Source of the DNA: Streptomyces aurantiogriseus
Lineage (GTDB): Bacteria > Actinomycetota > Actinomycetes > Streptomycetales > Streptomycetaceae
Length of the DNA: 64,000 nucleotides
Direction: 5' to 3'
Assembly (NCBI RefSeq): GCF_014649375.1
Contig: NZ_BMSX01000004.1
Coordinates: 372,001 to 436,000, forward strand
This document shows, piece after piece, positions 41,998 through 51,714 of this stretch (its first letter is position 1; every line of letters begins with the position of its first letter). The position numbers were made by a program, and so were the translations under genes. The notes under the pieces are model-generated. The model made no database searches. It saw only the letters and a program-made list of their open reading frames with translations, and was not told the DNA's origin.

Positions 41998-44940
41998 ATG
42001 GCCGACGACCTCGCGAAGCTGGCGGCCCGCATCGCCGCCCTCGAACGCCGCCTCACCCAGCAGACCCGCACCTCCCGCCTCGCCTACTCCTCGCTCGAGA
42101 ACGGCGCGCTGGACGTGTACGACGCGGACGGCTCCCTGCGCGCCGTCATCGGCCGGCAGCCGGACGGGACCACGGCCGTCAACATCGTCAACGCCCCGCC
42201 TCCGCCCACCCCGAGCCGGCCCACCGCCGTGCCCGTGCTCGGCGGCATCGCCGCCACCTGGGACGGCACCTTCGCGAACGCCGTCGCCGTGCCCCTGGAC
42301 TTCGCACGCGTCGAGATCCACGCCTCCGCCCTGGACGGGTTCACCCCCGGCCCGGCGACACTGCTCGGCACCCTGGAGTCCCCGCTCGGCGGCACCCTCA
42401 CGATCCCCGCCAACCGGCCGCTCTACGTACGCCTGCTCGCCCGCAACACGTCCGGCACCTCCTCCGCCCCCTCCCTCCAGAGCGGCCCGGTCGGCCCGGC
42501 ACCGGTCGTCGCCCAGTCGGTCCTCGACGGCGTCGTCACGGAGACCGCCCTGGCCGAGGGCGCGGTCTCCCGCGCGAAACTGCGGATCGGCGCGGTCGGC
42601 CACAACCAGCTCGCCATCGGCACCGGCAACCTCATGCCCGACCCGAGCTTCGAGGGTGCCTTCACCGAGCAGCTCATCGCCGCATCCCCCCTGTGGCGCC
42701 TGACCGAGGGCAACGGATCCCCTCGAGGTCTACGGGTCGACGGCACCAGCAGCGAGCCCGCCTCACCCAGCCTGCGCGTCACAGAGCTGGCCGTCTCCCC
42801 GGGAGACCGATTCCACCTGGGCTTCGACTATCGCGTCTCCGCCGACTGGGCCGGGGGCTCGGTCAGCCTCCACCTGCGCTGGCAGGACGCGGCCGGGACG
42901 GTGCTCGGCTACGGCACTGCGACCGCCACCCCCACCCCGGGCGCCGACTGGGCCCGTACGGGCCAGCAGGTCCAGGCTCCGGCCGGCACCGTGACCGCCA
43001 CCGTGTGGCTGCAGAACTTCGAAGCCACCGCCGGTACGGCCGACTTCGACAACGCCGAGATCCGCACCGTCATCGGCGCGGGCATGGTGCTGGCCGAGTC
43101 CATCGGCACCCTGGAACTGGCCGCGGAGTCCGTGACAGGCGAGAAGGTCGTCGCGAAGACCCTCACGGCCCGCGAGATCAAAGCGCTGTCCCTGACCGGC
43201 GACGAGATCGCCACCAACACCCTCACCGCCCGCCACATCGCCGCGGGCTCGCTGTCGGCCTCCCGGCTGGCGATCGGCACCACCGGCAATCTGGTCGGCG
43301 ACCCCTCGTACGAGAACGGCGTCATCGCCACCTACATCGCCGGCAAGGACGACTACGGCGTCGAGGACGGCGGCAACAACTCCGCCAAGTGCCTGCGCGT
43401 CACAACGGGAGCGAACACCTACCGATGGCTCCAGCACGCCACCTCGCCCGTCCTGCCCGGCGACCGGTACTGGATCGCCGCAGACTACAGAACGTCCACC
43501 GACTTCACCGGCGGCAAGGTCATGCTGTACCTCGGTTTCTACGACGAGGCCGGCACCCGCCTCGGCTCCGACGGCGTCACCGTGTCCGCCCCGGTCACCG
43601 ACGGCACCTGGCAACGCGTCTCGAAGATCGTCACCATCCCAGCCGGCGCGTCCCAGGCAAACCTGCGCGTCGGCGTCGACGCCACCGGCAACACCACCGC
43701 CACCGGCCGGGTCTACTTCGACAACCTCGAGTGCCGCTCGCTCCTCACCACCCCGGGCCCCGGACCGCGCGCCGAGCTCTCACCCCAGGGGCTTCGCCTG
43801 TACGACGAGTCCGGGGACGAGGCCGTGTCCCTGACCACCGGCTCCCCCAACTACCTCACCCTGACGAACGACGGCACGGCCGTCGCCACCATCGACCAGG
43901 ACGGCAACACCGGCGTCGCCGACCTCTCCGTCGCGGGACGGCTCACCATCGCCGGGGACCCCATCGAGACCTACCTGTCCGGCTTCGCCCGCGGCCTGGT
44001 CGCCGTCGACCACCAGACCACCTCCGTGTCGGCGGGCACGACCGACTACGGCTACGTCGAGCTCTCGTTCGACGCCGACACGAGCCGCATGTACCGCGTC
44101 GTCCTGGACTGCTACGCCGATCCCTCGGCCGCCGGCGGCGAACTCGTCCTGGCCCTGAAGGACGGCGGCGCGAGCACCCCGACGATCTCCTCCACACAGA
44201 TCCAGTCCGCGATCTACCCCATGCCCACGGCCGGCTACAACCGCATCCACATGGAAACCATCCGTTCGGGAGCGGCCTTCGGCGCCGGCCTCCACCGCCT
44301 CCTGATCACCTTCCGCTGCCAGAACGGCCCCAGCGGCCAGACCGTCCGCCTGTTGGGCGGCTCCAACCACCCCGGCCTGATGTACGTGGAGGACGTGGGA
44401 CCGTACGTCCCCGAAACGGGCCAGTACAACACCGGCGGCGGCACGACGACCCCGCCGAAGAAGACCTACACCAAGACCTACGCGGCCTCCTGGTCCGGCT
44501 CCTACGCCAACCGCGGCGCGTACAACTCCTACTACGGCAACAAGTGCATGCAGGGCTACTACAGCTCGACCAACGGCACGCAGGCGAGCCTGATCGGCTT
44601 CCCCTCCTCCCTCGCCACCGACCTCTCCGGCGCCACCATCCAGAAGGCCGAGGTCTACCTCTACTTCGACCACTGGTACTACAACAGCGGCGGCAAGGCG
44701 GTCATCAAGGCCCACAAGCACACCTCGCGCCCGTCGACGTTCAGCTCCGACAGCGAGGCGCAGACGATCACCTGGGGCAAGAACGTCGGCAAGTGGGTCG
44801 ACATCACCGCGGTGTTCGACTCGACGAGCTGGCGCGGCATCGCCCTAGACCCGAACAACTCGGACAGGAACTACTACGGGCGAGCGCAGGGAGTGGGGCA
44901 GACGTACCCGCCGAAGCTGCGCGTCACGTACACCAAGTGA
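41998..44940 (+). CDS. Tail fibre / receptor-binding protein
   Basis: The 980-aa protein starts with a short coiled coil (LAKLAARIAALERRLTQQTR), a fibronectin-like segment (PPPPTPSRPTAVPVLGGI...), two related carbohydrate-binding-like modules (NLMPDPSFEGAFTE... and NLVGDPSYENGV..., ~215-360 and ~440-580), a beta region, and a C-terminal module beginning TKTYAASWSGSYANRG and ending PPKLRVTYTK. The repeated modules and last position in the tail block indicate host recognition, probably of cell-wall sugar polymers. Confidence 0.8.
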   Translation: MADDLAKLAARIAALERRLTQQTRTSRLAYSSLENGALDVYDADGSLRAVIGRQPDGTTAVNIVNAPPPPTPSRPTAVPVLGGIAATWDGTFANAVAVPLDFARVEIHASALDGFTPGPATLLGTLESPLGGTLTIPANRPLYVRLLARNTSGTSSAPSLQSGPVGPAPVVAQSVLDGVVTETALAEGAVSRAKLRIGAVGHNQLAIGTGNLMPDPSFEGAFTEQLIAASPLWRLTEGNGSPRGLRVDGTSSEPASPSLRVTELAVSPGDRFHLGFDYRVSADWAGGSVSLHLRWQDAAGTVLGYGTATATPTPGADWARTGQQVQAPAGTVTATVWLQNFEATAGTADFDNAEIRTVIGAGMVLAESIGTLELAAESVTGEKVVAKTLTAREIKALSLTGDEIATNTLTARHIAAGSLSASRLAIGTTGNLVGDPSYENGVIATYIAGKDDYGVEDGGNNSAKCLRVTTGANTYRWLQHATSPVLPGDRYWIAADYRTSTDFTGGKVMLYLGFYDEAGTRLGSDGVTVSAPVTDGTWQRVSKIVTIPAGASQANLRVGVDATGNTTATGRVYFDNLECRSLLTTPGPGPRAELSPQGLRLYDESGDEAVSLTTGSPNYLTLTNDGTAVATIDQDGNTGVADLSVAGRLTIAGDPIETYLSGFARGLVAVDHQTTSVSAGTTDYGYVELSFDADTSRMYRVVLDCYADPSAAGGELVLALKDGGASTPTISSTQIQSAIYPMPTAGYNRIHMETIRSGAAFGAGLHRLLITFRCQNGPSGQTVRLLGGSNHPGLMYVEDVGPYVPETGQYNTGGGTTTPPKKTYTKTYAASWSGSYANRGAYNSYYGNKCMQGYYSSTNGTQASLIGFPSSLATDLSGATIQKAEVYLYFDHWYYNSGGKAVIKAHKHTSRPSTFSSDSEAQTITWGKNVGKWVDITAVFDSTSWRGIALDPNNSDRNYYGRAQGVGQTYPPKLRVTYTK

Positions 44941-45012
44941 CTACCCGCGAGGCGCCAGCGCTCGCTCTCCACACGCACGTGCCCGTTGTTCGGGTGACAC
45001 GAAAAGTACATC

Positions 45013-46566
45013 TCATGTGAGGTCCGGAAATCTCGGGCGCCATCCAAACTGCCTGATTCCGATTGTGTCAACGACGACGGTATGATGCCCCACCCTCAAG
45101 GTGAACGTCTCCTCGGAAAAGTGCAGGCCCCGCTTCGGCAGGTCCGGACGCTTGAGCATCTCCACGACGCTGCGAAGCGACGGGGGGTCTCCGGCCTCGA
45201 TGAGATAGCGCAACGAGGTCGGGTAGATGCCCTGCACGGAAACCGGCCGTAGACAGAGCTGCTGCGGTGTGCCCACGCCCCAGGTCATCTCGATCTCACT
45301 CAGCTGGGGCCATCCGTCCGGCAGCTCCGCCACGGCAGTCCCTGACTCCAGCTCGCCACGCACTCTTCCCAATTGGTCTGCGGCAGAGGTGACCCAGTTC
45401 TCCACCTTACCTACTTCCCGCCGCGTGACAGCGTCAATGGGCCACTTGATTTCGAGGCAGACTCCCAGCTTGTTCTCAGCGTCGACAGCGATGACGTCCA
45501 GGTCGCCCGCGCGTCTTCCATCAGCACGCAACACCTTCACGCCACTCCGTGCCACCACCCCCGGAATCGCGGCAAACCAGTCCTCCCACTCTTTTGCCCG
45601 TTTTCCCAGGTTGTGCCCCACCCGACCGAACCGACTCGCATCTTGAGCGGCCGTTCTCAGCGCTATGACATCAACCGCCCTCGAAGTGATGAGGGGAGGA
45701 CACAGAATGATCTTTTCTCCGCTCTCGACGAGAGGCGCAGTCCGGGCCGAGCGGCCCACCCGATAGGTCAACCGCTCAAGCAGGTCGTCGATATGCGTAG
45801 TCGACACGTCGGGGCACAGCTGGCTCAAGGCATCGACCATTACCTGCCGATCCAAATGCGCAAGCGTGCTCTCCAGTCTCGCGGCAGAACGTGCCACAAG
45901 TTCACAGAGGTCGGCAAGCCCCATGATACCGGCCAGGAGAACCGTGGCTTCCCCCATGGTGAGTCCGTTGCCAAGGGCGAAGGAATCAGGCAAGTGCCCT
46001 TCCGGCGCTGACTTCCTCCAGGCGTCAATTGACACCATTGCCCGATCTGCGGACGCCTTCAGGACCTCGAACGGTGGCCCCTCACGCGACTCGACGGGGC
46101 GAGCCTGAGCCCACCTCCGTTCCGCCTCGGAGAACGGTGGTAGTTCTCTGGGGCGCGCTCGTGATTCCAGATACATGTCGGCTGCCTCAAGGGCTGCATC
46201 CCAGGCGTGGCGAACGCGAAGATCCCTCCCTCTGCGCTTCACCGAGTAACCACCCATGCGGACACCGTGCTCTATCTGCTCCCAGCGCGAGAACTCGAGA
46301 GCGAAGGTAAGCACTTCGAAAGCCGCCTCCTCATCACAGTCACCATCACCAAGCGGAAACTGATGATGCCACTCAATCACGAGCTCGAAGAGAGTCTCCC
46401 AGGGAACGTCAGTCTGTATCCCGGCGTCTATCTCCCTGGCTCTGAACTCGGCCGCCTTCCGCAGTAGCGCGTAGATGCGTCCCTCTCCTGCACTCCATGC
46501 ACGGTGTCGCCGCAGTGCGGACCTCTTTCTGGAAATCTCCTCCAGAAGCTCTTCCGCCGGTTTCAT
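45013..46566 (-). CDS. PD-(D/E)XK nuclease-domain protein inserted in the tail-lysis region
   Basis: ATG at 46566 with GGGGGAG upstream gives 517 aa. The C-terminal half has GDLDVIAVDAENKLGVCLEIKW (~345-365): Asp, then E-I-K, the core of a PD-(D/E)XK nuclease. The N-terminal half is helical. The gene is antisense to the phage late genes and sits between tail fibre and endolysin, a common place for moron genes. I infer an exclusion or defence role for the prophage; the family is not recognised. Confidence 0.65.
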   Translation of the reverse strand: MKPAEELLEEISRKRSALRRHRAWSAGEGRIYALLRKAAEFRAREIDAGIQTDVPWETLFELVIEWHHQFPLGDGDCDEEAAFEVLTFALEFSRWEQIEHGVRMGGYSVKRRGRDLRVRHAWDAALEAADMYLESRARPRELPPFSEAERRWAQARPVESREGPPFEVLKASADRAMVSIDAWRKSAPEGHLPDSFALGNGLTMGEATVLLAGIMGLADLCELVARSAARLESTLAHLDRQVMVDALSQLCPDVSTTHIDDLLERLTYRVGRSARTAPLVESGEKIILCPPLITSRAVDVIALRTAAQDASRFGRVGHNLGKRAKEWEDWFAAIPGVVARSGVKVLRADGRRAGDLDVIAVDAENKLGVCLEIKWPIDAVTRREVGKVENWVTSAADQLGRVRGELESGTAVAELPDGWPQLSEIEMTWGVGTPQQLCLRPVSVQGIYPTSLRYLIEAGDPPSLRSVVEMLKRPDLPKRGLHFSEETFTLRVGHHTVVVDTIGIRQFGWRPRFPDLT

Positions 46567-46845
46567 GTCTCTCCCCCTCGATGTCCGCGACCCTCGGCAT
46601 GGCATCGGTCAGATGCCTGGACCACCCGAGCGCAGACCACGGTCTTGGGTCTCCGTGTGATCCTCGTACACCAAGTAGTACGACACCACCAGATTGTCAG
46701 CGCTGGCACCCGATGCGTTAGGCTCCCCGCCCCAGGTGACCCTCCACCGACCATCGGCACCGGCCAGGCATTCAGGAAGAGGGACCGCCAGTTGGCTCCT
46801 GGCGTAGTGGAAGCCCATGGAGGCGCGGGGAGAAAGCGTCCCGAC

Positions 46846-47724
46846 GTGGCCAAGCCACTGTCCGCAGACCAGTTCCTCGCCGTCCTGAAGAGGTCCGGCG
46901 TCCGCGTCGTCGAGCATGGCAACTGGCGTACCCACAACCGCAACCACAAGGGCGCCTGGGGGCCGGTCCATGGTGTGATGGTCCACCACACCGGCCCGCA
47001 CGCCACCGAGTCCGCCATGGTGGAGCTCTGCCGCACCGGATACACCTCCCTGCCAGGCCCCCTCTGCCACGGCGTCATCGACCGCTCCGGCACTGTCCAC
47101 CTCGTCGGCTACGGCCGCGCCAACCACGCCGGCTCCGGCGACGACGACGTCCTCGAGGCCGTCATTGCCGAGAAGCCCCTGACGCCGGACAACGAGGCCA
47201 ACACCGACGGCAACTCCCACTTCTACGGCTTCGAGTGCATCAACACCGGGGGCGGTCAGACCTGGCCAGAGGTCCAGCTCGACGCGATGCACAAGGTCAG
47301 CGCGGCCCTGTGCCAGGCCCACGGCTGGAGCGAGCGGTCGGTGATCGGCCACAAGGAGTGGCAGCCCGGCAAGCCCGACCCGGCCGGCATCTCGATGGAC
47401 GGCTTCCGCACGGCAGTCGCCAAGTACCTCGACGGAAAGCCTCCAAGCAGCACGCCGCCCACGGAGAACAAACCGGAGTACGCCCCGTTCCCCGGCTCCG
47501 ACTACTTCCGTACCGGCCGTCGCTCCGCCCTGATCACCGCCATGGGCAAGCGGCTCGTCGCCGAGGGCTGCGGCAGGTACAGCAGGGGCCCCGGCCCGAG
47601 TTGGACCGAGGCCGACCGCCGCTCCTACGCCGCGTGGCAGCGCAAGCTCGGCTACTCCGGCGACGACGCCGACGGCATCCCGGGCCCGACGAGCTGGGCC
47701 AAGCTGCGCGTTCCCAGGCCCTGA
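46846..47724 (+). CDS. Endolysin: N-acetylmuramoyl-L-alanine amidase (PGRP fold) with PG-binding domain
   Basis: The GTG start at 46846 gives 292 aa. The amidase/PGRP motifs are present: GVMVHHTGPHAT (zinc His), LCHGVIDRSGTVHLVGYGRANHAG, and IGHKEWQPGKPDP with the final zinc ligand set. A C-terminal peptidoglycan-binding domain ends YAAWQRKLGYSGDDADGIPGP. It cuts the amide bond between MurNAc and the stem peptide to release phage. The open frame extends upstream, so the start is moderately sure. Confidence 0.9.
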   Translation: MAKPLSADQFLAVLKRSGVRVVEHGNWRTHNRNHKGAWGPVHGVMVHHTGPHATESAMVELCRTGYTSLPGPLCHGVIDRSGTVHLVGYGRANHAGSGDDDVLEAVIAEKPLTPDNEANTDGNSHFYGFECINTGGGQTWPEVQLDAMHKVSAALCQAHGWSERSVIGHKEWQPGKPDPAGISMDGFRTAVAKYLDGKPPSSTPPTENKPEYAPFPGSDYFRTGRRSALITAMGKRLVAEGCGRYSRGPGPSWTEADRRSYAAWQRKLGYSGDDADGIPGPTSWAKLRVPRP

Positions 47725-47750
47725 TCCCACGTCGAGAGGATTCCTCCCCC

Positions 47751-48017
47751 ATGGCCACTCCCACCAGAACTCCCAAGCTCCTCGCCGACATCGCCGAGCG
47801 CGCCGTGCTGACGTACGTCGAGGCGTTCCTCGGCCTCCTCCTCGCGTCCGGAACGACCAACGTCGTCACCCTCTCCACGCTCGAGTCGGCGGCCATCGCC
47901 GCGATTCCCGCGGGCCTCGCCGTGGTCAAGGGCGCCGTCGGCTCCCTCCTGGGTCGCGCCGGTACGGCTTCGTGGCTCCCAGCGAAGAACGACCCGGCCT
48001 CCACCACCATCAACTGA
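47751..48017 (+). CDS. Holin-like protein (r1t type)
   Basis: The 88-aa protein (MATPTRTPKLLADIAERAVLTYVEAFLGLLLASG) has two hydrophobic segments (~18-35 and ~45-66) and a short C-terminus. Placement straight after the endolysin supports a holin that opens the membrane at lysis time. Confidence 0.75.
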   Translation: MATPTRTPKLLADIAERAVLTYVEAFLGLLLASGTTNVVTLSTLESAAIAAIPAGLAVVKGAVGSLLGRAGTASWLPAKNDPASTTIN

Positions 48018-48035
48018 TCAGGAGCAGCAGGCGCT

Positions 48036-48281
48036 ATGCCCGACGGAGAGATCGCCCTGGAGCTTGCCGAACTCCGCCGCGCCCTCGAAGTCGGGCTGGC
48101 GCGCATCGACGGCCAACTCGCGCTCTTGGTCCAGCGGTCCGATCAGATCGACAAGGCCATCGAGGAACTCGACACTCGCGTTACCAACCTCGAACGCACC
48201 CGGTGGCCGCTTCCCACCATCAGCACGCTAACCGGCCTCGCCGCCCTCGGCGTGGCTGTCTGGTCGGCAACAGGGCGCTGA
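48036..48281 (+). CDS. Small coiled-coil membrane protein of lysis cassette
   Basis: The 81-aa protein has an N-terminal coiled coil (ELAELRRALEVGLARIDGQLALLVQRSDQIDKAIEEL region) and a C-terminal membrane segment (STLTGLAALGVAVWSATG). It may be a second holin, antiholin or spanin-like partner; the sequence does not decide. Confidence 0.6.
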   Translation: MPDGEIALELAELRRALEVGLARIDGQLALLVQRSDQIDKAIEELDTRVTNLERTRWPLPTISTLTGLAALGVAVWSATGR

Positions 48282-48377
48282 CCCCGTCGCGCTCCTGGGC
48301 AAGTTTGCCACGGCCACTTGGACGTTTTCCGTCACCGCCACGTCGTCAGGAGATAACGGAACACTCACGCACGATAT

Positions 48378-49652
48378 CTAGATCCCGCGTTCGTGCTCCC
48401 GAACATAGGTGTAACCCCGGGGCAGCTCGTGGGGTCCAGCAAGACCAGCCCTCTGATGGTCGTATCGGTACGCGGCCCTCGCCTCCACGCTGGCTTCCTT
48501 GCCAAGATGGCCGATGCGCATCAGATGTCCTGCCACTCGATGGGCGCCGGCGTCCGTCCCGTGGCCACCTGCCCGAAGGCTCTCATGCTCCACCTCACGC
48601 AAAGTCGGGGTGTAGCAGAGCAGTTCGACAGGCGTCTCACCATCGCGAACGGGGAAGTGAAGCATGCCGCCCGCGCCCAGGCTGCCCCACTCCCACGTGA
48701 GCAACTTGCGTGCAAGTAGCCGCCGGACCGCGTTCTCGACCTCACTTGTCGACGTCTCCCCCGGCTCTGCACGTTCAGTGATGTTGCGGAGCAGTGCCGC
48801 TTGCGGAAGCAGTGCGCGTCCCTGCTCGTCGAGGTAGCCCAGTTCACGCAAAGTGATCAGGACGATTTCCTCCGAACGGTCCGCCCTCACGTCGATTGCG
48901 GCGAGGTCTCGGGTCATGATCCTCGGGTCGTAGACGTAGCGAACCATCGTGCCGGCAAAGACGACCGGCGTGCGCAGCCGGGTGTAGGCGAAGTGCAGCC
49001 TCGTCTTCGCCCGATGATCCCAACGCACGGCGACCCGGGTCCCAGGGAGGACGAAGCGATGCCATGACATGCCCGTCAGGAGCGGTCGATCACCGTCCGA
49101 CCGGAGTTTGACTCCCGGTTGGTATTCGAGGATGGCGACACGTTTCGCACCCTGCACGAGAGCGAGTTTGCCGATCGGTACGAGGGCAACGTTGAGAGGA
49201 GTGCGCGGGAGCCTGTCGGCCATCTCAGCCGGGATGGGACAGGTACCAAGAAGCAAATGCTCAGCACGTACATGAAGCTTCCATGCCACCGCCTCGTCGG
49301 TGTGCACGACTGAGAAGGGTCGCCCCCAGTCGCGTTCTTCGACGACAACGCGAGAAGGGTTCCACGCTCCGGAAGCCGTCGGCTCGGCACGTGGCGCTGC
49401 CGATGGGAGTGCGGAAACCACAGAAGGCTGACCAGCCTCTCCTGCCCCGTCCCGCTCTGCTTCCATACGCCCATAACATCCGTTGCAGAGCAGGACATTG
49501 CCGCGCAGAGCAACAAGACGTGCCGCTTTCGCCTGCGCGCACCGCGAACAGGTGAAGGACGCCGCCGCGCTCAGCCGGACGAGCTGCAGGTCGCCCCGGC
49601 GGGGGTAGGTCTTCGTGATCTTTTTACCGAGCAGCGTCCCGCCGACGTTCAT
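48378..49652 (-). CDS. Zinc-ribbon protein, function unknown
   Basis: From ATG 49652 the protein has 424 aa. Near the N-terminus FTCSRCAQAKAARLVALRGN and LLCNGCYGRM form a C-x2-C...C-x2-C zinc ribbon. The middle is beta-rich (VPIGKLALVQGAKRVAILEY) and the C-terminal third is helical (LRELGYLDEQGRALLPQAALLR, winged-helix-like). It converges with the lysis cassette. The ribosome site is weak and the start uncertain. I do not recognise the family. Confidence 0.55.
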   Translation of the reverse strand: MNVGGTLLGKKITKTYPRRGDLQLVRLSAAASFTCSRCAQAKAARLVALRGNVLLCNGCYGRMEAERDGAGEAGQPSVVSALPSAAPRAEPTASGAWNPSRVVVEERDWGRPFSVVHTDEAVAWKLHVRAEHLLLGTCPIPAEMADRLPRTPLNVALVPIGKLALVQGAKRVAILEYQPGVKLRSDGDRPLLTGMSWHRFVLPGTRVAVRWDHRAKTRLHFAYTRLRTPVVFAGTMVRYVYDPRIMTRDLAAIDVRADRSEEIVLITLRELGYLDEQGRALLPQAALLRNITERAEPGETSTSEVENAVRRLLARKLLTWEWGSLGAGGMLHFPVRDGETPVELLCYTPTLREVEHESLRAGGHGTDAGAHRVAGHLMRIGHLGKEASVEARAAYRYDHQRAGLAGPHELPRGYTYVREHERGI

Positions 49653-49871
49653 GACAGCCAACCCCCGGATGCCCTGTCCTCCCCCAGTCCTTCCCAGCCG
49701 TGGCAGCGCCCCAGGCAGAGTGCGAGTCAGATCCCGGAGCGCCGTTCCACAAAGGAAAGAGGAGGTCAGCCTAGGGCGTGGACCCGCGCCGGACAAGAAC
49801 GGGCCTCCGACTCCGGGAGGCGCCGGCCATGGGAAACCCTGAGTGTCAGTGCCAGTGGATAGCGTCCCGCC

Positions 49872-50423
49872 ATGGCTGACGCGTACACCACCCTGTGGAC
49901 CAACGACCTCTGCCGGGCACTCGCCAGGGACGGCTTCGAGGGTGAGCGATTGAGCGTGCTCTTCGGAGGGCCGCACCAGTCGCTGCCCAGCTTCACGCGG
50001 GCCGGGGTAAAGCCGGGGGATCTCGTCTATCCGATAAGGGTTTTCCGCAAGCAGATGTGGGTCCTCGGAGCCTTGGAGGTAGGACGCCTCCTCGACTACG
50101 ACACAGTCGGCGAGCATCTGCCCATGGAGGACTACGTCCGGCTGATCCACTGGAAGACGCTGAAGACCAGCTGCGTCAGCGAGGTTCTCGTCGGCCCTCC
50201 CGGCACGCAAGTCAGCTTCAGCCGACCGGTTCCCGGAGACCTTCTCAGCCGGCTCACCTACCGGTCGCGGCGAGGCGAACGGCAGATCAAGCACGTCGTG
50301 GACGGGGAGCTGCGCAGCTCCGTGAGTGTCCATGGGGTCTACCGCTTGGCCCCGGAGTCCGCCCGCGAGCTGGAAGCACTCGTCCGCCAGGTGCCGGGAC
50401 CCATCGGTGAACCATCTCTGTGA
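49872..50423 (+). CDS. Hypothetical protein, possible PUA/ASCH-like fold
   Basis: The 183-aa protein (MADAYTTLWTNDLCRALARDGF) contains VKPGDLVYPIRVFRKQMWVLGALEVGRLL, a strand pattern seen in PUA/ASCH-like domains, but this is tentative. It is followed closely by the next plus-strand gene. No catalytic residues are evident. Confidence 0.5.
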   Translation: MADAYTTLWTNDLCRALARDGFEGERLSVLFGGPHQSLPSFTRAGVKPGDLVYPIRVFRKQMWVLGALEVGRLLDYDTVGEHLPMEDYVRLIHWKTLKTSCVSEVLVGPPGTQVSFSRPVPGDLLSRLTYRSRRGERQIKHVVDGELRSSVSVHGVYRLAPESARELEALVRQVPGPIGEPSL

Positions 50424-50499
50424 TCAAGCACCCGTCGTTCCAACTATGCTTGACGGCATCAAGTCAGTTTTATGGAGTCGAGCGGGTCCGGAGGGCACT

Positions 50500-51150
50500 G
50501 TGGCGAAGAAGCGGTTCCCCTATCTCCTGGGGCACGCCGAGATCGCGTCACTCTACGGCGTGGAGCGACAGACCTCGCAGCTGTGGAAGACCCGTGGCGT
50601 GCTGGGTGAGCCGGACGTTGTGATCTCCGGGAACCCGTACTGGCTGCTGCCGACCGTGCTCGGCCTCGCCGAGGACGGGACGCGGGACTACCTGCCGGAG
50701 CGACTGAAGGAGTACGAAGCCGGCATCGACGGCGGGTACGTGGTCGACGACGCGGCGGAGCTGCCGAACATCGTGGGCCTGAAAGAGATCCCCTGGATCT
50801 TCGGCAAGAAGTACATGGACGTCTACCAGTGGCGGGTCCGCAGGAGCTTCGCGCCCGAGGACGCCATGATCTCCGGCTCGCCACTGTGGTTGCTGGACAG
50901 CGTGCTCGAGGATGCCGAGCAGCGTGGACGGGCCACCGCCCAGGAGGGCATCGACCGCATCCGGGCGGGCGAGCGCGAGCAGATCAAGCCCCGGGGCCGG
51001 AAGCCGTCCGCGGAGCCGAAGCCGACACCCCCGCCGCTTCCGGAGGCACGCACCTTCACGCCAGGTGAGCACACCGTGGAGGACGTGACCGCGTTCGCCG
51101 CCGAGCTCCTGAACTCCGGGTTCTCCATGACCGTGCGGCCCAAGCGGTAG
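50500..51150 (+). CDS. Hypothetical protein with two helix-turn-helix-like segments
   Basis: GTG at 50500 with GGAGGG 4 nt upstream gives 216 aa. Two similar parts read LLGHAEIASLYGVERQTSQLWKTRG...VISGNPYWLLPTVLG and IVGLKEIPWIFGKKYMDVYQWRVRR...MISGSPLWLLDSVLE, an internal duplication of a MerR/excisionase-like HTH with a hydrophobic follow-on. A proline-rich linker leads to a short C-terminal helix. It may be a DNA-binding regulator; function inferred. Confidence 0.55.
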   Translation: MAKKRFPYLLGHAEIASLYGVERQTSQLWKTRGVLGEPDVVISGNPYWLLPTVLGLAEDGTRDYLPERLKEYEAGIDGGYVVDDAAELPNIVGLKEIPWIFGKKYMDVYQWRVRRSFAPEDAMISGSPLWLLDSVLEDAEQRGRATAQEGIDRIRAGEREQIKPRGRKPSAEPKPTPPPLPEARTFTPGEHTVEDVTAFAAELLNSGFSMTVRPKR

Positions 51151-51231
51151 GGCGGCCTGCTGCCGCGCCGCCCGGTCACGTCGCGTTGCAGCGACGTGGT
51201 CGGCGGAGAGCGGCCTTGTCGATCATCGGGT

Positions 51232-51678
51232 TCAGTCGAGGTCCCCAGTTTCCACGAGGTGCGCCACGAAGGCGGCGGTGATGCGCGGGCGGGTGGCGTC
51301 CGGGACAAGGGTGTCAGGGAGGTCGGCTTCCGCGCCCCACTCCGTGTTGAACATGACGGCCATGCCCGCCGGCACCACGTTGTTCCTGAGCCAGAGGACG
51401 AACCTCGCCGCGGACTGGGCGGTGCAGTCCTTGACGGACACGCCTTCGGGAGACAGCAGGGCCATGCCTTCCAGTTGTTCGTCGTCCAGGGTGATCCCGA
51501 AGTGCATCGACGACCCGCCGACGGGTCCGTCGGTGCCGTCGTCGACACGGACGAACTCGTCGGGGTTCCGCTCACGCAGCACGGCTTCCAGGCCCTCGTA
51601 GGTCAGGCCCCAGCTCTGTCCGTCCGGCGGGGTGAAGATGTACATGGTGCGGAGTGCGGCGATCTCGTCCGGTTCCAT
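51232..51678 (-). CDS. Candidate immunity protein for the adjacent toxin
   Basis: The 148-aa acidic protein (MEPDEIAALRTMYIFTPPDGQSWGLTYEGLEAVL) lies 36 nt after the toxin gene on the same strand. Small, acidic and placed directly downstream of a C-terminal nuclease toxin, it fits an immunity gene. I do not recognise a named family. Confidence 0.6.
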   Translation of the reverse strand: MEPDEIAALRTMYIFTPPDGQSWGLTYEGLEAVLRERNPDEFVRVDDGTDGPVGGSSMHFGITLDDEQLEGMALLSPEGVSVKDCTAQSAARFVLWLRNNVVPAGMAVMFNTEWGAEADLPDTLVPDATRPRITAAFVAHLVETGDLD

Positions 51679-51714
51679 CGTGGTGTGGTGCTTCCTCTGT
51701 GGCGGGTGGTGGTG

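Noticed and set aside
41106..45020. A 1304-codon plus-strand open frame over the tail genes
   Set aside because: The product is an Arg/Pro/His-rich shadow of the hub and fibre genes in another frame, with no ribosome site or domains.
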